The notes: generated by a model from the letters alone, not told the origin. Positions 42,299 through 51,515 are shown, counted from the first letter of the stretch. The stretch is DNA of 51,717 nucleotides from JAZDOK01 sp043798715 (GCA_043798715.1 JAZDOK010000067.1:1-51717); one strand, 5' to 3'. Numbers and translations: made by a program.

Positions 42299-44032
42299 TC
42301 ACCTCCTGAGTTTTGTCACAAAGGCATTCTGATTACCTGTGTTGCCCGGCCAGGGCTGCGCCGGGTTCTTCAGCGGGAAATCGGAAGAGAAGGTGAGTCC
42401 CGTCAGGATGATGTTTCCTGAGGGATCGACGGCCAATCCATAGGTACGGTCATTTCCCGTCCCGCCGAAGAAGGTGGAGTAGGCTAAGGTGGCACCGTCC
42501 GGGCTGATTTGCATCAGGATGGCGTCAAAACTCCCCTGAAGAGCCGGGTATAATGCGTCTCCGGTGTACGGAAACTGGGATGGTGCCTCAGTAGGAGTGG
42601 GAACGCTGGAAGGCGTGTATTTTATCCCCTGAGAAGAGGTCTCCCCGCCGACATATGCCCCGCCTTGCGTATCAACGGCCACGCTGGTGCAAAAGGCGCC
42701 CCCACCTCCCGGGTTAGGCGACCCACCTCCCAGAAAGGTGGAATAGACGAGCGATTCTTCGCCGGTTAATGAAGGATCGATCTTCACCAGGAAGGACTCA
42801 TCATTGGAGGTGCCTGGTTTGAGATAGGAGGCGCTGTTGTAGATGGTGGGGACGGGCGGTTTGACCATCGGAAAATCCGCCGACTGCGTACGGCCGGTGG
42901 CTACAATGAAGCCATTTGAATCCAGAGCTACGGCGTATGTGTCATCCCGGGCGTCGCTGGCGTCAGCCCCCAGGTAGGTGGAGTAACGCGCCGAATATTG
43001 TGAGGATGGATCACCAGGCAGGCTTGATGTGAACTGGGACACAAAGCCGTTACTGGTGTAGCCTGACGGCGCATGGTGGTTTCGATAAGCGTTGGCGGTG
43101 GTAGGAAAGTTCAAAGATTTGGTATAGCCTGCCACGGTGATGTAGCTGCCGCTACCGCTCGCCGCGACGCCATGCCCTTTGTCATCCAGCTCGCCCCCAA
43201 GAAAGCTCGAGTAAACGAGTGACTCTGCGCCGCTTTTCCCGGGATCGATGATGCTCAAAAAGGCATCTGTTCCACCGCTCAGGTCGGGCCGGATGGCATT
43301 GGGCGTTACGTGGAATTTACCCGTCCCGCTGCCGTCACCGCCGGAACTGGTAGTGCCGGTAATATAGACCAGCCCCTGGGCATCGGCAGCAATGTTGTTG
43401 CCGTTGTTGTTGTCATCGGTAAAGACTTTCCTCGGCGTTCCCTCCACGCCGCTTCCTCCAAGGTACGTAGAGTACAGCAGATTGCCGCTTGCATCAAATA
43501 CGGCAACAAAATAATCCGACTCTCCGTTGTTCTGCGTTTGAAAAGCGTTCATGGTTGGAAATGCCCCCGATGCATCCGAGCTTGTCAGGCCGGCCACGGC
43601 AACCCCGCCGTCCGGCATGACGGCAACCCCCACTCCCAGGCTTTGCTGATTGCCGCCCAAATAGGTGCACCAGAGCAGATTGCCGGCGGGGTCGTACTTG
43701 GCCACGAACGCCGACAGCGTGCTGCCTGCCAGTGGTGCTGGTTGCCAGGCATTCAGTACGGGAAGATCGGAAACCTGGGTGGCACCTGTCACATAGGTGT
43801 TCCCCTGGTTATCGCTGGCGGTATTCTGAGCGAAGGTCAGGGCACTGCCGCCGGGCACAAAGGGCGTCGAGCCTCCGAGGTAAGTCGAAAAGATGAGTTG
43901 CGAAGTCTCCTGAGCAACCATGTTCCGGTTGTCCTGCGATTTGCCGCAACTCCCCAGAATCACGTTGCTCACGAGCAATATTGTCACAGCGACGCTTTTG
44001 GAAAAACAATTAAGGCTCTTAAATAATTGCAT
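42299..44032 (-). CDS. SBBP-repeat propeller lipoprotein
   Basis: 577 residues, GGAGG site. Lipobox LGSC, Gly at +2. The rest consists of SBBP-type beta-propeller repeats, recognisable by LxYSTYLGG, GVAVAGLTSS, GLVYITGTTSS and similar units (about eight). Such proteins bind partners or substrates and have no catalytic motif. It is the only member, with the next gene, encoded on the minus strand of this lipoprotein locus, and converges with PLC1 after a 40-base gap. Confidence 0.88.
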   Translation of the reverse strand: MQLFKSLNCFSKSVAVTILLVSNVILGSCGKSQDNRNMVAQETSQLIFSTYLGGSTPFVPGGSALTFAQNTASDNQGNTYVTGATQVSDLPVLNAWQPAPLAGSTLSAFVAKYDPAGNLLWCTYLGGNQQSLGVGVAVMPDGGVAVAGLTSSDASGAFPTMNAFQTQNNGESDYFVAVFDASGNLLYSTYLGGSGVEGTPRKVFTDDNNNGNNIAADAQGLVYITGTTSSGGDGSGTGKFHVTPNAIRPDLSGGTDAFLSIIDPGKSGAESLVYSSFLGGELDDKGHGVAASGSGSYITVAGYTKSLNFPTTANAYRNHHAPSGYTSNGFVSQFTSSLPGDPSSQYSARYSTYLGADASDARDDTYAVALDSNGFIVATGRTQSADFPMVKPPVPTIYNSASYLKPGTSNDESFLVKIDPSLTGEESLVYSTFLGGGSPNPGGGGAFCTSVAVDTQGGAYVGGETSSQGIKYTPSSVPTPTEAPSQFPYTGDALYPALQGSFDAILMQISPDGATLAYSTFFGGTGNDRTYGLAVDPSGNIILTGLTFSSDFPLKNPAQPWPGNTGNQNAFVTKLRR

Positions 44033-44071
44033 AATCTTACCTCCATTCTTTTGTTAAATAAAAAAGTGGCT

Positions 44072-45847
44072 CTAGGGGCCGTAGCGGAGAATAACTCCGT
44101 TTATCCCCACGACGAAAACATCCCCGCCGGCAAAACCCCAGAGAGCGTAGAGGGGATATAAAGTGTGGCTGTTCAGTTGGGTCAGGGTGGTGCCGTCATA
44201 ATGGAAGGTAGCGCCCTGGGCCCCGCTCAGGAAGAGATCCGTGCCCGACGTCCCCCAGATCCCCGTCAGGGAGACATTGAAAATAAGCCCGGTGTTTTTC
44301 CAGGAAGTGCCGTCGTAATGATAGAGCCCAAAATCCCCGGCGGCAAAGACGTCCCGTCCCGAGAAACCTCTCACGGCGCGGAGGTTGTCCGTGGTTCCGC
44401 TTGACATGGCCGTCCAGCTCGTGCCATCGTAATGAAGGATGGTTCCGGCCGTTCCAACGGCAAAAACATCATTTCCCGATGTCCCCCAGAGACCTAGAAT
44501 GATCCGGGAAGTTCCGGTAGTCATCTTGGTCCAGGAGGGGCCACGGAGGATGGTGCCTCCATCTCCCGCGGCAAAAACCTCGGTCGAGGAGGCTCCCCAG
44601 ACGGCCTCGAGGCATTGGGGGTAGCCGCTCAGGAGGGTCAGCCAGGAAGCCCCGTTATAGTGGAGGATGGCCCCGTCCTTACCGGTTATAAGATTTCCTC
44701 CCGCGGCAAAGACATCGTTCCCGGAGGTCCCCCAGATCCCGACTAGGTCGCTTTGGGTTCCGGAGATCATGGAAGTGACGGTGGAGCCGTCATAGTGAAG
44801 AATTGTCCCGAATTCGCCCACGGCGAAGAGGTCATTCCCTGAGGGACCCCAAATGTTATACAGATAGTTAGTGTAGGTGGAACTCATCGGACTCCAGGAA
44901 GTCCCATCGAAGTGCAGGATGGTGCCGTTTTCTCCAACGGCGTAAATGTTGGTGGCGGAGGAGCCCCAGATGCCGTAGAGGTAGACCGAGCCAGCCCGCG
45001 ATGAAGTCCAGGAAGTTCCGTCGTAGTGCAGGATGGCGCCATTCTGTCCGACCGCATAGACATTGTCTGGAGAGGTGCCCCAGACCCCTGACAGGCCCTC
45101 TTGGCTGGTCAACATGGGACTCCAGGCGGCGCCGTTAAAGTGGATGATATTGGGTTGTATGCTTGTCAGATCAGCCCCCACGGCAAAGAGGTCGTTGTTG
45201 GAGGATCCCCAGATCGCGCACAGCCAGGCCGTAGTGCCGCTCTGCATCTTCTGCCAGGAAGTTCCGTCGTAGTTAAGGACGTCCCCGCCGTTGGAGACGG
45301 CGTAAACATTGCTGGAGGAGAACCCCCAGATGCCGTAAATATAGTCGGTGACGCCGCTTGGCATCGGCTGCCAGGAGGTCCCGTTGTAATGGAGAATAGT
45401 CCCCCCGCTTCCGGTGACGAAGACGTCGGTGGCGGAAGAGCCCCAGATGGCCTCCAGAATCTGAGTCGTGCCGCTGTTCAGAGGCGTCCACTGGCGGCCG
45501 TCATAGTGGAGAAGAGTGCCACTTTCTCCCGCGGCGTAGACGTCGCTCGAAGAGCTGCCCCAGACCGCGAAGAGGTCGTTGTCAGTCGGCGATTCCATAT
45601 TTCTCCAGGATGACCCATCGTAGTGAAGGATGGAACCGGTCTCTCCAACCGCAAAGACGTCCGAGGCAGAACTTCCCCAGACGGAATGGAGCGTATTTCC
45701 CTGGGGCGAGGGGTTGATCCAGTGCCAGCTTTTTGCGACGGGAGAGGGGGTCGGCGTTGGATTCCAGGAGGAGCTGCTTGAAGTGCACCCGGAGAGGATC
45801 AGGCCGATCAGAAGGAAGAAAACTGCACCCAGAATTGTTTTTTTCAT
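44072..45847 (-). CDS. Lipoprotein of 14 tandem WGxSxxDVFAVG propeller repeats
   Basis: 591 residues from ATG 45847 (GGAGG 8 bases upstream). Lipobox LSGC, Thr at +2, then a Thr-Pro linker. Fourteen units of about 40 residues share IWGSSGNDVFAVG, GTILHYDGTSW and MSSGT. Identity between units is high at both the protein and DNA level. This is a beta-propeller style with aromatic pocket residues, possibly binding carbohydrate or lipid head groups. No catalytic motif is seen. It probably forms an operon with the SBBP gene downstream. Confidence 0.88.
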   Translation of the reverse strand: MKKTILGAVFFLLIGLILSGCTSSSSSWNPTPTPSPVAKSWHWINPSPQGNTLHSVWGSSASDVFAVGETGSILHYDGSSWRNMESPTDNDLFAVWGSSSSDVYAAGESGTLLHYDGRQWTPLNSGTTQILEAIWGSSATDVFVTGSGGTILHYNGTSWQPMPSGVTDYIYGIWGFSSSNVYAVSNGGDVLNYDGTSWQKMQSGTTAWLCAIWGSSNNDLFAVGADLTSIQPNIIHFNGAAWSPMLTSQEGLSGVWGTSPDNVYAVGQNGAILHYDGTSWTSSRAGSVYLYGIWGSSATNIYAVGENGTILHFDGTSWSPMSSTYTNYLYNIWGPSGNDLFAVGEFGTILHYDGSTVTSMISGTQSDLVGIWGTSGNDVFAAGGNLITGKDGAILHYNGASWLTLLSGYPQCLEAVWGASSTEVFAAGDGGTILRGPSWTKMTTGTSRIILGLWGTSGNDVFAVGTAGTILHYDGTSWTAMSSGTTDNLRAVRGFSGRDVFAAGDFGLYHYDGTSWKNTGLIFNVSLTGIWGTSGTDLFLSGAQGATFHYDGTTLTQLNSHTLYPLYALWGFAGGDVFVVGINGVILRYGP

Positions 45848-45900
45848 GGTTAAGACCTCCATTTTTCTTGATTCCTTATTATTTATTTAGCAAAGTGGGG

Positions 45901-45937
45901 GTTATTTCCTTTAAAACAAGGAAAACAAGGAAATAAC
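45901..45937. repeat. Inverted repeat in the divergent intergenic region
   Basis: GTTATTTCCTT (45901-45911) and AAGGAAATAAC (45927-45937) are perfect complements around 15 bases, between the divergent propeller gene and PLC2. Possible shared operator or transcript hairpin. Confidence 0.7.
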
Positions 45938-45963
45938 TTTGAAGCGTTGATCTTCCTCATTTC

Positions 45964-45994
45964 CATGAACCAATCCAGCACATCCGGGAGACTT
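45964..45994 (+). repeat. Short repeat shared with 51391-51421
   Basis: ATGAACCAATCCAGCA followed by TCCGGGAG matches a second copy at 51391-51421 in most positions; both translate as EPIQHxRE in one frame. The copies may be remnants of a larger lost gene or element. Confidence 0.4.
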
Positions 45995-46076
45995 GTCATC
46001 CAAGAAAATAAAGCAGAGGAATTACCAGAGGGATGTGGAAATTATTGCCATATATAAGGTTAAGGAGGCCACCCGA

Positions 46077-48464
46077 ATGAAAAAAACCAGGAATCCCCTG
46101 CTTTGTCTTATGTTAGCTGCTGTTTTACTTTTCATTCTCTCGGGGTGTGCCCATTCTGGTGGGAATTCCCTCCCTCCGCCGTTAACCTTGTCCGGAAGTG
46201 CCTTGTCCGGAAGTACCTGGATGGGACAGTCACAGGACGTCATCGGAGACAGAATGCTCAACGAAATCGCCCTCCCCGGAACCCACGACTCCGGCACCTA
46301 CAGCATCACCTCGTCCGGCGATTATGCAGACGACGGCAATATGGACCCGGTTGCCAAATGGGTAAATGGACATGAAGGCCATTGGTACACCCCCATCATC
46401 AAGCCGGTCCTGAACTATATTACCAACTTAGACAAACAGGTAGTGGCTTCCTGGGCGCACGTCCAACAGGCCAATTTTCTCCAGCAGCTTACGGACGGCA
46501 TCAGGTATATAGATCTTCGGGTGCAGGACAAGAACGGCCAGTATGTCATCGTGCACTCGCTGACAGGCGGGAATCTCACCGACCTGATGACAGCCATCAA
46601 GACGTTCTACGCCATGCCGGGCACCGACAAGGAAATCCTCCTCCTGGACTTCAACCACACCTTTGACATGGACGACACGGCTTTCATCGCCTGGCTCAAG
46701 GCGTCCCTGGTGGATGCGAACGGCAACAGCCTCCTTATCCCGCGGGGTTCGGATCTTCACCTGAACAACATCTGGGCCACGAACCAGCGCATTATTCTCT
46801 TCTATGACGACGATACCACGGTCAGCAACGACCCCGACCTCTGGTACAGTTACGCTTGTTCTACGCCGCAGATAGACTCGGACTGGCCGAATGACAATAA
46901 TCAGAGCGATCTTGCGAACTACTGGAACGCCAAGCTGAACGACCGGGATATCCAGCATTATCAGTGGAGCGGCAATTTCTTCGTGTGGCAGGCCATCGGC
47001 ACCGAGCAGGAATCCGACGTCATAGCCTGTATTGAAACCCTGGCCGTCAAAGGCCACTCCGGCCTCGCCCATTTTCTGGAAAAAACCCTTCACTTCCACA
47101 CGAGCAGCCCGACCGATTTCCTGGACTGGAACGCGCAGATAGCCAGGCCGCTTCTTGAGTCCTGGGCCAATGACAGCGGCGACAAGGCTCTGATCATCAA
47201 TCGGGCCAACATTATTATCATAGACGATTACCAGAATTTCACTTACTCCGGAGGCGGCTACCTGAACCTCATCCAGGAAATAAACACCGCCAGAAACGCT
47301 CAGATCCCGTTGTGTGCAATTGTGAAATCTCAATCCAATGTCAACTTGGAGAACTTCACCGGAACAGCCAGGATTGTTTTCACGAACAAGGGCACCTCCT
47401 CCTGGGATCCGCAGACGCTCCACCTTGGAACTTCAAGTCCCCACGACCGGATGACCGACCTCTACACCAACGACGGCAACTGGATTTCGTACAATCGCAT
47501 CAAGATGCAGAACACGGCGCCGGTTGCGCCCGGCCAGGACGCCGTCTTCGAATTCACTTTGACCGCCGACTCCGACTTCACCACCTCCTACCAGACTTTT
47601 GAGCTCGTGATTGATCAGGGGGCCGGGTGGTTTGGGGAATACCAGGGGAGCGCCAGCATCCTGGTCACCCTGGACCTCACCACTTACCAGGCCCAGCTAA
47701 AATCCCAAAGCCCGGACACCACCATCACCCGGTTCAGCAACCAGACATTGCAGGTCGTCTTCACAAATGTCGGCAATGTTCCGTGGCTCCCGGACATCGT
47801 GATGCTTGGCTCGTCGAATCCCCAGGACCGCTACACCGGCATCTATTCAAACGACGGCAACTGGGTGTCCCAGACGCGCATCAGGATGCAGAACACGGAC
47901 CCCGTGCAGCCCGGCCAGGACGCCGTCTTCGAATTCGCCGCCAGTCCCACCATCGGCACCGCCTCCATGGAGCAAACTTTTGAGCTTGTCGCGGACAGGG
48001 CCTTTGAAAGAGCGCCCGCGCAATGGGTCGGCGCCGAGGGAACGGCTTCCATTAACGTGAACGTAGCGGAGCCGTCCACCTCCGTCCAGTTGGATTACAA
48101 GAGCCCCGACGCCACCATCCCGCGCGGCCAGGGCCAGCTACTCACAATAGCCTTCAAGAACACCGGCAGCACCCCGCTGGACCCGAGCGTCCTCCTTCTG
48201 TCGCCATCGAACCCGCAATACCGCGACTCGCACCTCTTTACCAACGACGGCAACTGGATTTCAACCGAATACATCCAGCCGCAGAACATGAACCAGTTGG
48301 TCCAACCCGGTGATGACGTGGTCTTCGAGTTCACGGCGACACCGGACAGCGACTGCCAGACGCAAGACCAGACTTTTGAGATGCTCATTCTCCTTCCGTA
48401 TGTGTACTTGTACTGGTACGGAGATCCTGGCACGGCCACGATCCACGTCACCGTGACGGATTGA
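46077..48464 (+). CDS. Lipoprotein with PI-PLC X-like domain and three Ig-like repeats (PLC2)
   Basis: 795 residues from ATG 46077 with AAGGAGG at 46061-46067. Lipobox LSGC, Ala at +2. The PI-PLC X-like domain (about 45-400) has LPGTHDSG (H70), GIRYIDLRV and VIVHSLTGG (H160). Three tandem Ig-like repeats of about 110 residues follow (from about 420 to 795), each with the signature YTNDGNWIS-like segment and PGQDAVFEF. They resemble NBR1-type FW domains, tentatively. The role is likely surface attachment. It is paralogous to the PLC domain of PLC1 but with a different accessory part. Confidence 0.87.
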   Translation: MKKTRNPLLCLMLAAVLLFILSGCAHSGGNSLPPPLTLSGSALSGSTWMGQSQDVIGDRMLNEIALPGTHDSGTYSITSSGDYADDGNMDPVAKWVNGHEGHWYTPIIKPVLNYITNLDKQVVASWAHVQQANFLQQLTDGIRYIDLRVQDKNGQYVIVHSLTGGNLTDLMTAIKTFYAMPGTDKEILLLDFNHTFDMDDTAFIAWLKASLVDANGNSLLIPRGSDLHLNNIWATNQRIILFYDDDTTVSNDPDLWYSYACSTPQIDSDWPNDNNQSDLANYWNAKLNDRDIQHYQWSGNFFVWQAIGTEQESDVIACIETLAVKGHSGLAHFLEKTLHFHTSSPTDFLDWNAQIARPLLESWANDSGDKALIINRANIIIIDDYQNFTYSGGGYLNLIQEINTARNAQIPLCAIVKSQSNVNLENFTGTARIVFTNKGTSSWDPQTLHLGTSSPHDRMTDLYTNDGNWISYNRIKMQNTAPVAPGQDAVFEFTLTADSDFTTSYQTFELVIDQGAGWFGEYQGSASILVTLDLTTYQAQLKSQSPDTTITRFSNQTLQVVFTNVGNVPWLPDIVMLGSSNPQDRYTGIYSNDGNWVSQTRIRMQNTDPVQPGQDAVFEFAASPTIGTASMEQTFELVADRAFERAPAQWVGAEGTASINVNVAEPSTSVQLDYKSPDATIPRGQGQLLTIAFKNTGSTPLDPSVLLLSPSNPQYRDSHLFTNDGNWISTEYIQPQNMNQLVQPGDDVVFEFTATPDSDCQTQDQTFEMLILLPYVYLYWYGDPGTATIHVTVTD

Positions 48465-48505
48465 AGGTAAATACCAGCCCAGCCAAACAAAAGGAGGTAG
48501 TCCGC

Positions 48506-49708
48506 ATGAAAAAAACCATGAACTGCCTGCTCTGTCTGCTCCTCCTGTCCGCATTTCTTATCTCCGGCTGCGGAGGGAGCAGCTCGAGTCCCTCGCGCTT
48601 CTCCCCCACCCCTACCCCCACCCCTACCCCCACCCCAAACCTGGATTTTTACGGCATCCCCTATAAACTCACGGTCCACGAAGTGGACAAGAACGAGGTG
48701 AATGTCAACTTCGGAATCATCAGCGACACGCATGTGGATATCCCCACCTCCCAGGAAGCTCCCACCAACTACGCGCGGCGCAGCTATACCATCATCGATA
48801 ACACCAACAATGATTGCAGGGACAACAAATGTCTAGGCGTCGTGCATATAGGCGACATGGTGAACGCCAATAACACCCAGTATCTGGTGGCGTTCAGGCA
48901 GATGTTTGAAAACGACTATCCGGGCGCCAACGGCGGCACCATCGCCGGAAGTTCTGACTCAGATTATGAGGCTTATAGTAAGGGGCACAGAATCAGCCTT
49001 CCCGTCTTTCCGACCATGGGCAACCACGACGACCCTCCCTTCGGCACCGGCGTGAAGGATTGGTACAGGGCCCGGGACTACCTGAACGACCGTCTCCTCG
49101 GCGCACCGGGAATCCTGACCCAATATGATGCAAACAGCTATATGTGGCGATGGGGGCGGTATGTCTTCATCCAGCTCGGGGAATGGGCCGGCTGCTACGA
49201 ACATGAAAACCCCGCGGACATAGACCCGAACAAGCTCAAATGGCTGAAGGACTCGCTGGCCGCGAATGTCGGGGACAGCAATCTGGGCGTGTTCGTTTTT
49301 CAGCATTACGGGTGGGACGCGTTCAGCACGGAAGACAGGTGGTGGACCCAGGCCGAGCGGGACATGGAGTTGAACATCTTCTGCCGCCGGGACAATAGCG
49401 ACGAACCGTGCAGACCCTACAACGTGCTTGGCATTTTCACCGGACACTTGCATTCCAGGCAGCACATTGTTGTGCCTGTCGGATTGGACCCCGACGGCAA
49501 CCAGGTTAATTTCGACAACTTTGTGGTCTCTGACGCCGGCCCTGATTCCTTCTCCCAAATGGGGCATACCATTGTCAACCTCAATGGTACGGTGATGGAT
49601 GTGAACTCCAAGAACGATTACACCGGCGAGTGGTTCAAGGAGTCCAAGTCGATCAATATCGTCGGCAACGAGCCCAACTTCCGCAGTCGAGTGCCAATAA
49701 GGCGCTGA
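48506..49708 (+). CDS. Lipoprotein metallophosphoesterase (MPE2)
   Basis: 400 residues from ATG 48506 with AAGGAGG upstream. The signal peptide and lipobox ISGC are nearly identical to MPE1, followed by a Thr-Pro repeat linker. The calcineurin-like core has SDTHVD, HIGDMV, TMGNHDDPP, FQHYGWDAF and TGHLHS. No Fn3 domain is present, so the catalytic domain is of a different subtype from MPE1. It ends at RVPIRR; directly behind the stop, in another frame, lies an orphan copy of the MPE1 3' end. The gene was probably recombined at its 3' end. Confidence 0.88.
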   Translation: MKKTMNCLLCLLLLSAFLISGCGGSSSSPSRFSPTPTPTPTPTPNLDFYGIPYKLTVHEVDKNEVNVNFGIISDTHVDIPTSQEAPTNYARRSYTIIDNTNNDCRDNKCLGVVHIGDMVNANNTQYLVAFRQMFENDYPGANGGTIAGSSDSDYEAYSKGHRISLPVFPTMGNHDDPPFGTGVKDWYRARDYLNDRLLGAPGILTQYDANSYMWRWGRYVFIQLGEWAGCYEHENPADIDPNKLKWLKDSLAANVGDSNLGVFVFQHYGWDAFSTEDRWWTQAERDMELNIFCRRDNSDEPCRPYNVLGIFTGHLHSRQHIVVPVGLDPDGNQVNFDNFVVSDAGPDSFSQMGHTIVNLNGTVMDVNSKNDYTGEWFKESKSINIVGNEPNFRSRVPIRR

Positions 49709-49890
49709 AACTGGACGCTGGGGGCGTCGTGCACTGGCTGAACGGCAATTCCGGTTCCGTCTCGGATGAAGAGGCCGGCAACAACGAATGGACTCTCTGG
49801 ACAATTCACGGGGACACCGCCACGGCTCAGCTTATTGACGACGCAGGAACGGTTACCTACACCCGCGTCATTCAGAGCTCCCAGCCGTAA
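49709..49890 (+). pseudogene. Orphan duplicate of the MPE1 3' end
   Basis: Positions 49724-49890 align without gaps to 39001-39167, the end of MPE1, with about 86% identity by hand count (about 23 mismatches in 167). It encodes GGVVHWLNGNSGSVSDEE and ends SSQP with a stop, but it is in a different frame from MPE2 and has no start or signal. It is a remnant of a lost MPE1-like paralogue joined to MPE2. Confidence 0.85.
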
Positions 49891-49921
49891 TAAGGTCAGA
49901 AAGGCAAAGGAGGCCGCCCGA

Positions 49922-51301
49922 ATGAAAAAAATTATGAGCCTGGTAATTATTGTTATCTTATTTTATCTTTCAGGGTGCTCTAACACCAGCACGACTGTTA
50001 ATAGATCTACGCCGTCTCCGTCAGCATCACCGGCGCCGGTAGAGATGTCGGCGGAGGATGTTTTTGGTCCGATCGTTCAGACGCCCGGCAATCAGGGGTC
50101 ATTGGTTGTAATAATAAGCGACCTTCATATCGGCGATCAGAGGAGCATTGATAACGGTTATGGATGGCTCATAAAGAACAGGGATATACTGGCGGCTTTT
50201 TTAAATCAGCTGGCAAGCCATCCCTCCGTGAAAGAGCTCGTCATTGCAGGAGACATGTTCGATGAGTGGGTTGTGCCGATGGAATACGATACATTCAACG
50301 GATTCGGCCCCGATCAGGAAGGGGAGTCAAAATTTCTGGATTCCATCGCTGCTGCCAATCCCGCCGTGATAAGCGCCGTCAATAACATTATCGCCTCGGG
50401 AGTAAAGGTGACTTATGTGCCCGGAAATCATGATATGCTTGTCACCGAAGATGACATGAACAGGCTCTTCCCGGGAATAAACCAGAAAAGAGAGGCTCCC
50501 GGGATGGGAGCATATTCACCAGATGGGCTGCCCGAAGTCGTCATTGAACACGCTCATCGCTATGATTTCTATAATGCGCCCGACATGATTTCCAATAGAA
50601 TCCCCTATTCCCCGGAGGACTACACGACCAATCCCCAAGCAATAATCCCTCCCGGCTTTTTTGTTACAAAAATAGCCACCAGCCACGGAGTCTCCACCCT
50701 CCCGGCGCCCGCACTGGATGCGACCGTTCAGGGGAGCGAGCTCTTCCTTTACTGGCTTTCATGGCAACTCATCCTGGCCAAGATTCATATCACCGAGGAC
50801 CCCAATGCCAAGATCATAAAAACGGGGATTGATGGTTATACGGCCGATTATGCGATTAATGACCTTGTCCCGCAAACCCAGGGCCCCGATATCCTGGAGC
50901 CGTTGCTGTATCAAAAGATAGGAAACAACTGGTCCGCAAGGCAGGCCGGAAACCTGGTAAAAGTACCAATAGATGTATATACGGGAATTATTAACGCTTA
51001 CAGTTTGTTTTGCGATTTACAGTCATCCACTCAATACTTTTCCCACGATTTAAGCACGAGAATTGTAGTGTTCGGCCATACCCATCACGCGACGTTGTGC
51101 TATAGATTGAATAAAAGCAGGCAGGAATGTATTTATGCCAATTCCGGAACATGGATTGACAGCGGTAATCCCGCTCGCACCTGTGTTGTGATTAAGACCA
51201 ATCCGCAGGAGGACGGAACAGTAGATGAAAATGTGTGTGTATATCAGTTCACTGAAAAGCAAAGCCTGTTAAAACTGTACGATGGTACGATAACTAAATA
51301 G
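49922..51301 (+). CDS. Lipoprotein metallophosphoesterase (MPE3)
   Basis: 459 residues from ATG 49922, AAGGAGG at 49907-49913. Lipobox LSGC, Ser at +2, then a Ser/Pro linker. The core has ISDLHIGD, IAGDMFDEW, VPGNHDM, EHAHRYD and FGHTHHATL, a full calcineurin-type metal site. The SDLH...GDMFD pattern is nearer to LpxH/YfcE-like phosphoesterases than to MPE1 or MPE2. The substrate is unknown. It is the last lipoprotein of the locus and is followed by a convergent gene. Confidence 0.87.
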   Translation: MKKIMSLVIIVILFYLSGCSNTSTTVNRSTPSPSASPAPVEMSAEDVFGPIVQTPGNQGSLVVIISDLHIGDQRSIDNGYGWLIKNRDILAAFLNQLASHPSVKELVIAGDMFDEWVVPMEYDTFNGFGPDQEGESKFLDSIAAANPAVISAVNNIIASGVKVTYVPGNHDMLVTEDDMNRLFPGINQKREAPGMGAYSPDGLPEVVIEHAHRYDFYNAPDMISNRIPYSPEDYTTNPQAIIPPGFFVTKIATSHGVSTLPAPALDATVQGSELFLYWLSWQLILAKIHITEDPNAKIIKTGIDGYTADYAINDLVPQTQGPDILEPLLYQKIGNNWSARQAGNLVKVPIDVYTGIINAYSLFCDLQSSTQYFSHDLSTRIVVFGHTHHATLCYRLNKSRQECIYANSGTWIDSGNPARTCVVIKTNPQEDGTVDENVCVYQFTEKQSLLKLYDGTITK

Positions 51302-51390
51302 CAGCGCTATCGTTGCCGCTGAAATACTTTCCGGAACACCCGTGGTTTACATCCTGTTACGCCTCCGCCTCGGGGACCGTAGCGGAGGAT

Positions 51391-51421
51391 TATGAACCAA
51401 TTCAGCATGTCCGGGAGGCCT
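51391..51421 (+). repeat. Short repeat shared with 45964-45994
   Basis: Second copy of the ATGAACCAATxCAGCA / TCCGGGAG sequence, within a 210-base region after MPE3 that otherwise holds no convincing gene. Confidence 0.4.
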
Positions 51422-51458
51422 ACCGCAGGAACCAAGCGAGGAAAGTCAGGCTCCAATT

Positions 51459-51492
51459 AAAAAAGGGAGACAGACGATGTGCCCTGTCTCCC
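51459..51492 (-). terminator. Intrinsic terminator of the gene at the window end
   Basis: On the minus strand GGGAGACAG and CTGTCTCCC enclose a 10-base loop, then TTTTTT (A-run 51459-51464 on plus). It serves the minus-strand gene ending at 51516 and may act weakly for MPE3 in the other direction. Confidence 0.75.
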
Positions 51493-51515
51493 CAAAACAA
51501 AAGACTTTCTAAAAC

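Noticed and set aside
48608..48640. CCCCTA/CCCCCA tandem repeat as a phase-variation switch or CRISPR-like array
   Set aside because: The unit is 6 bases and in frame, so length changes alter only the Thr-Pro linker; there are no spacers.
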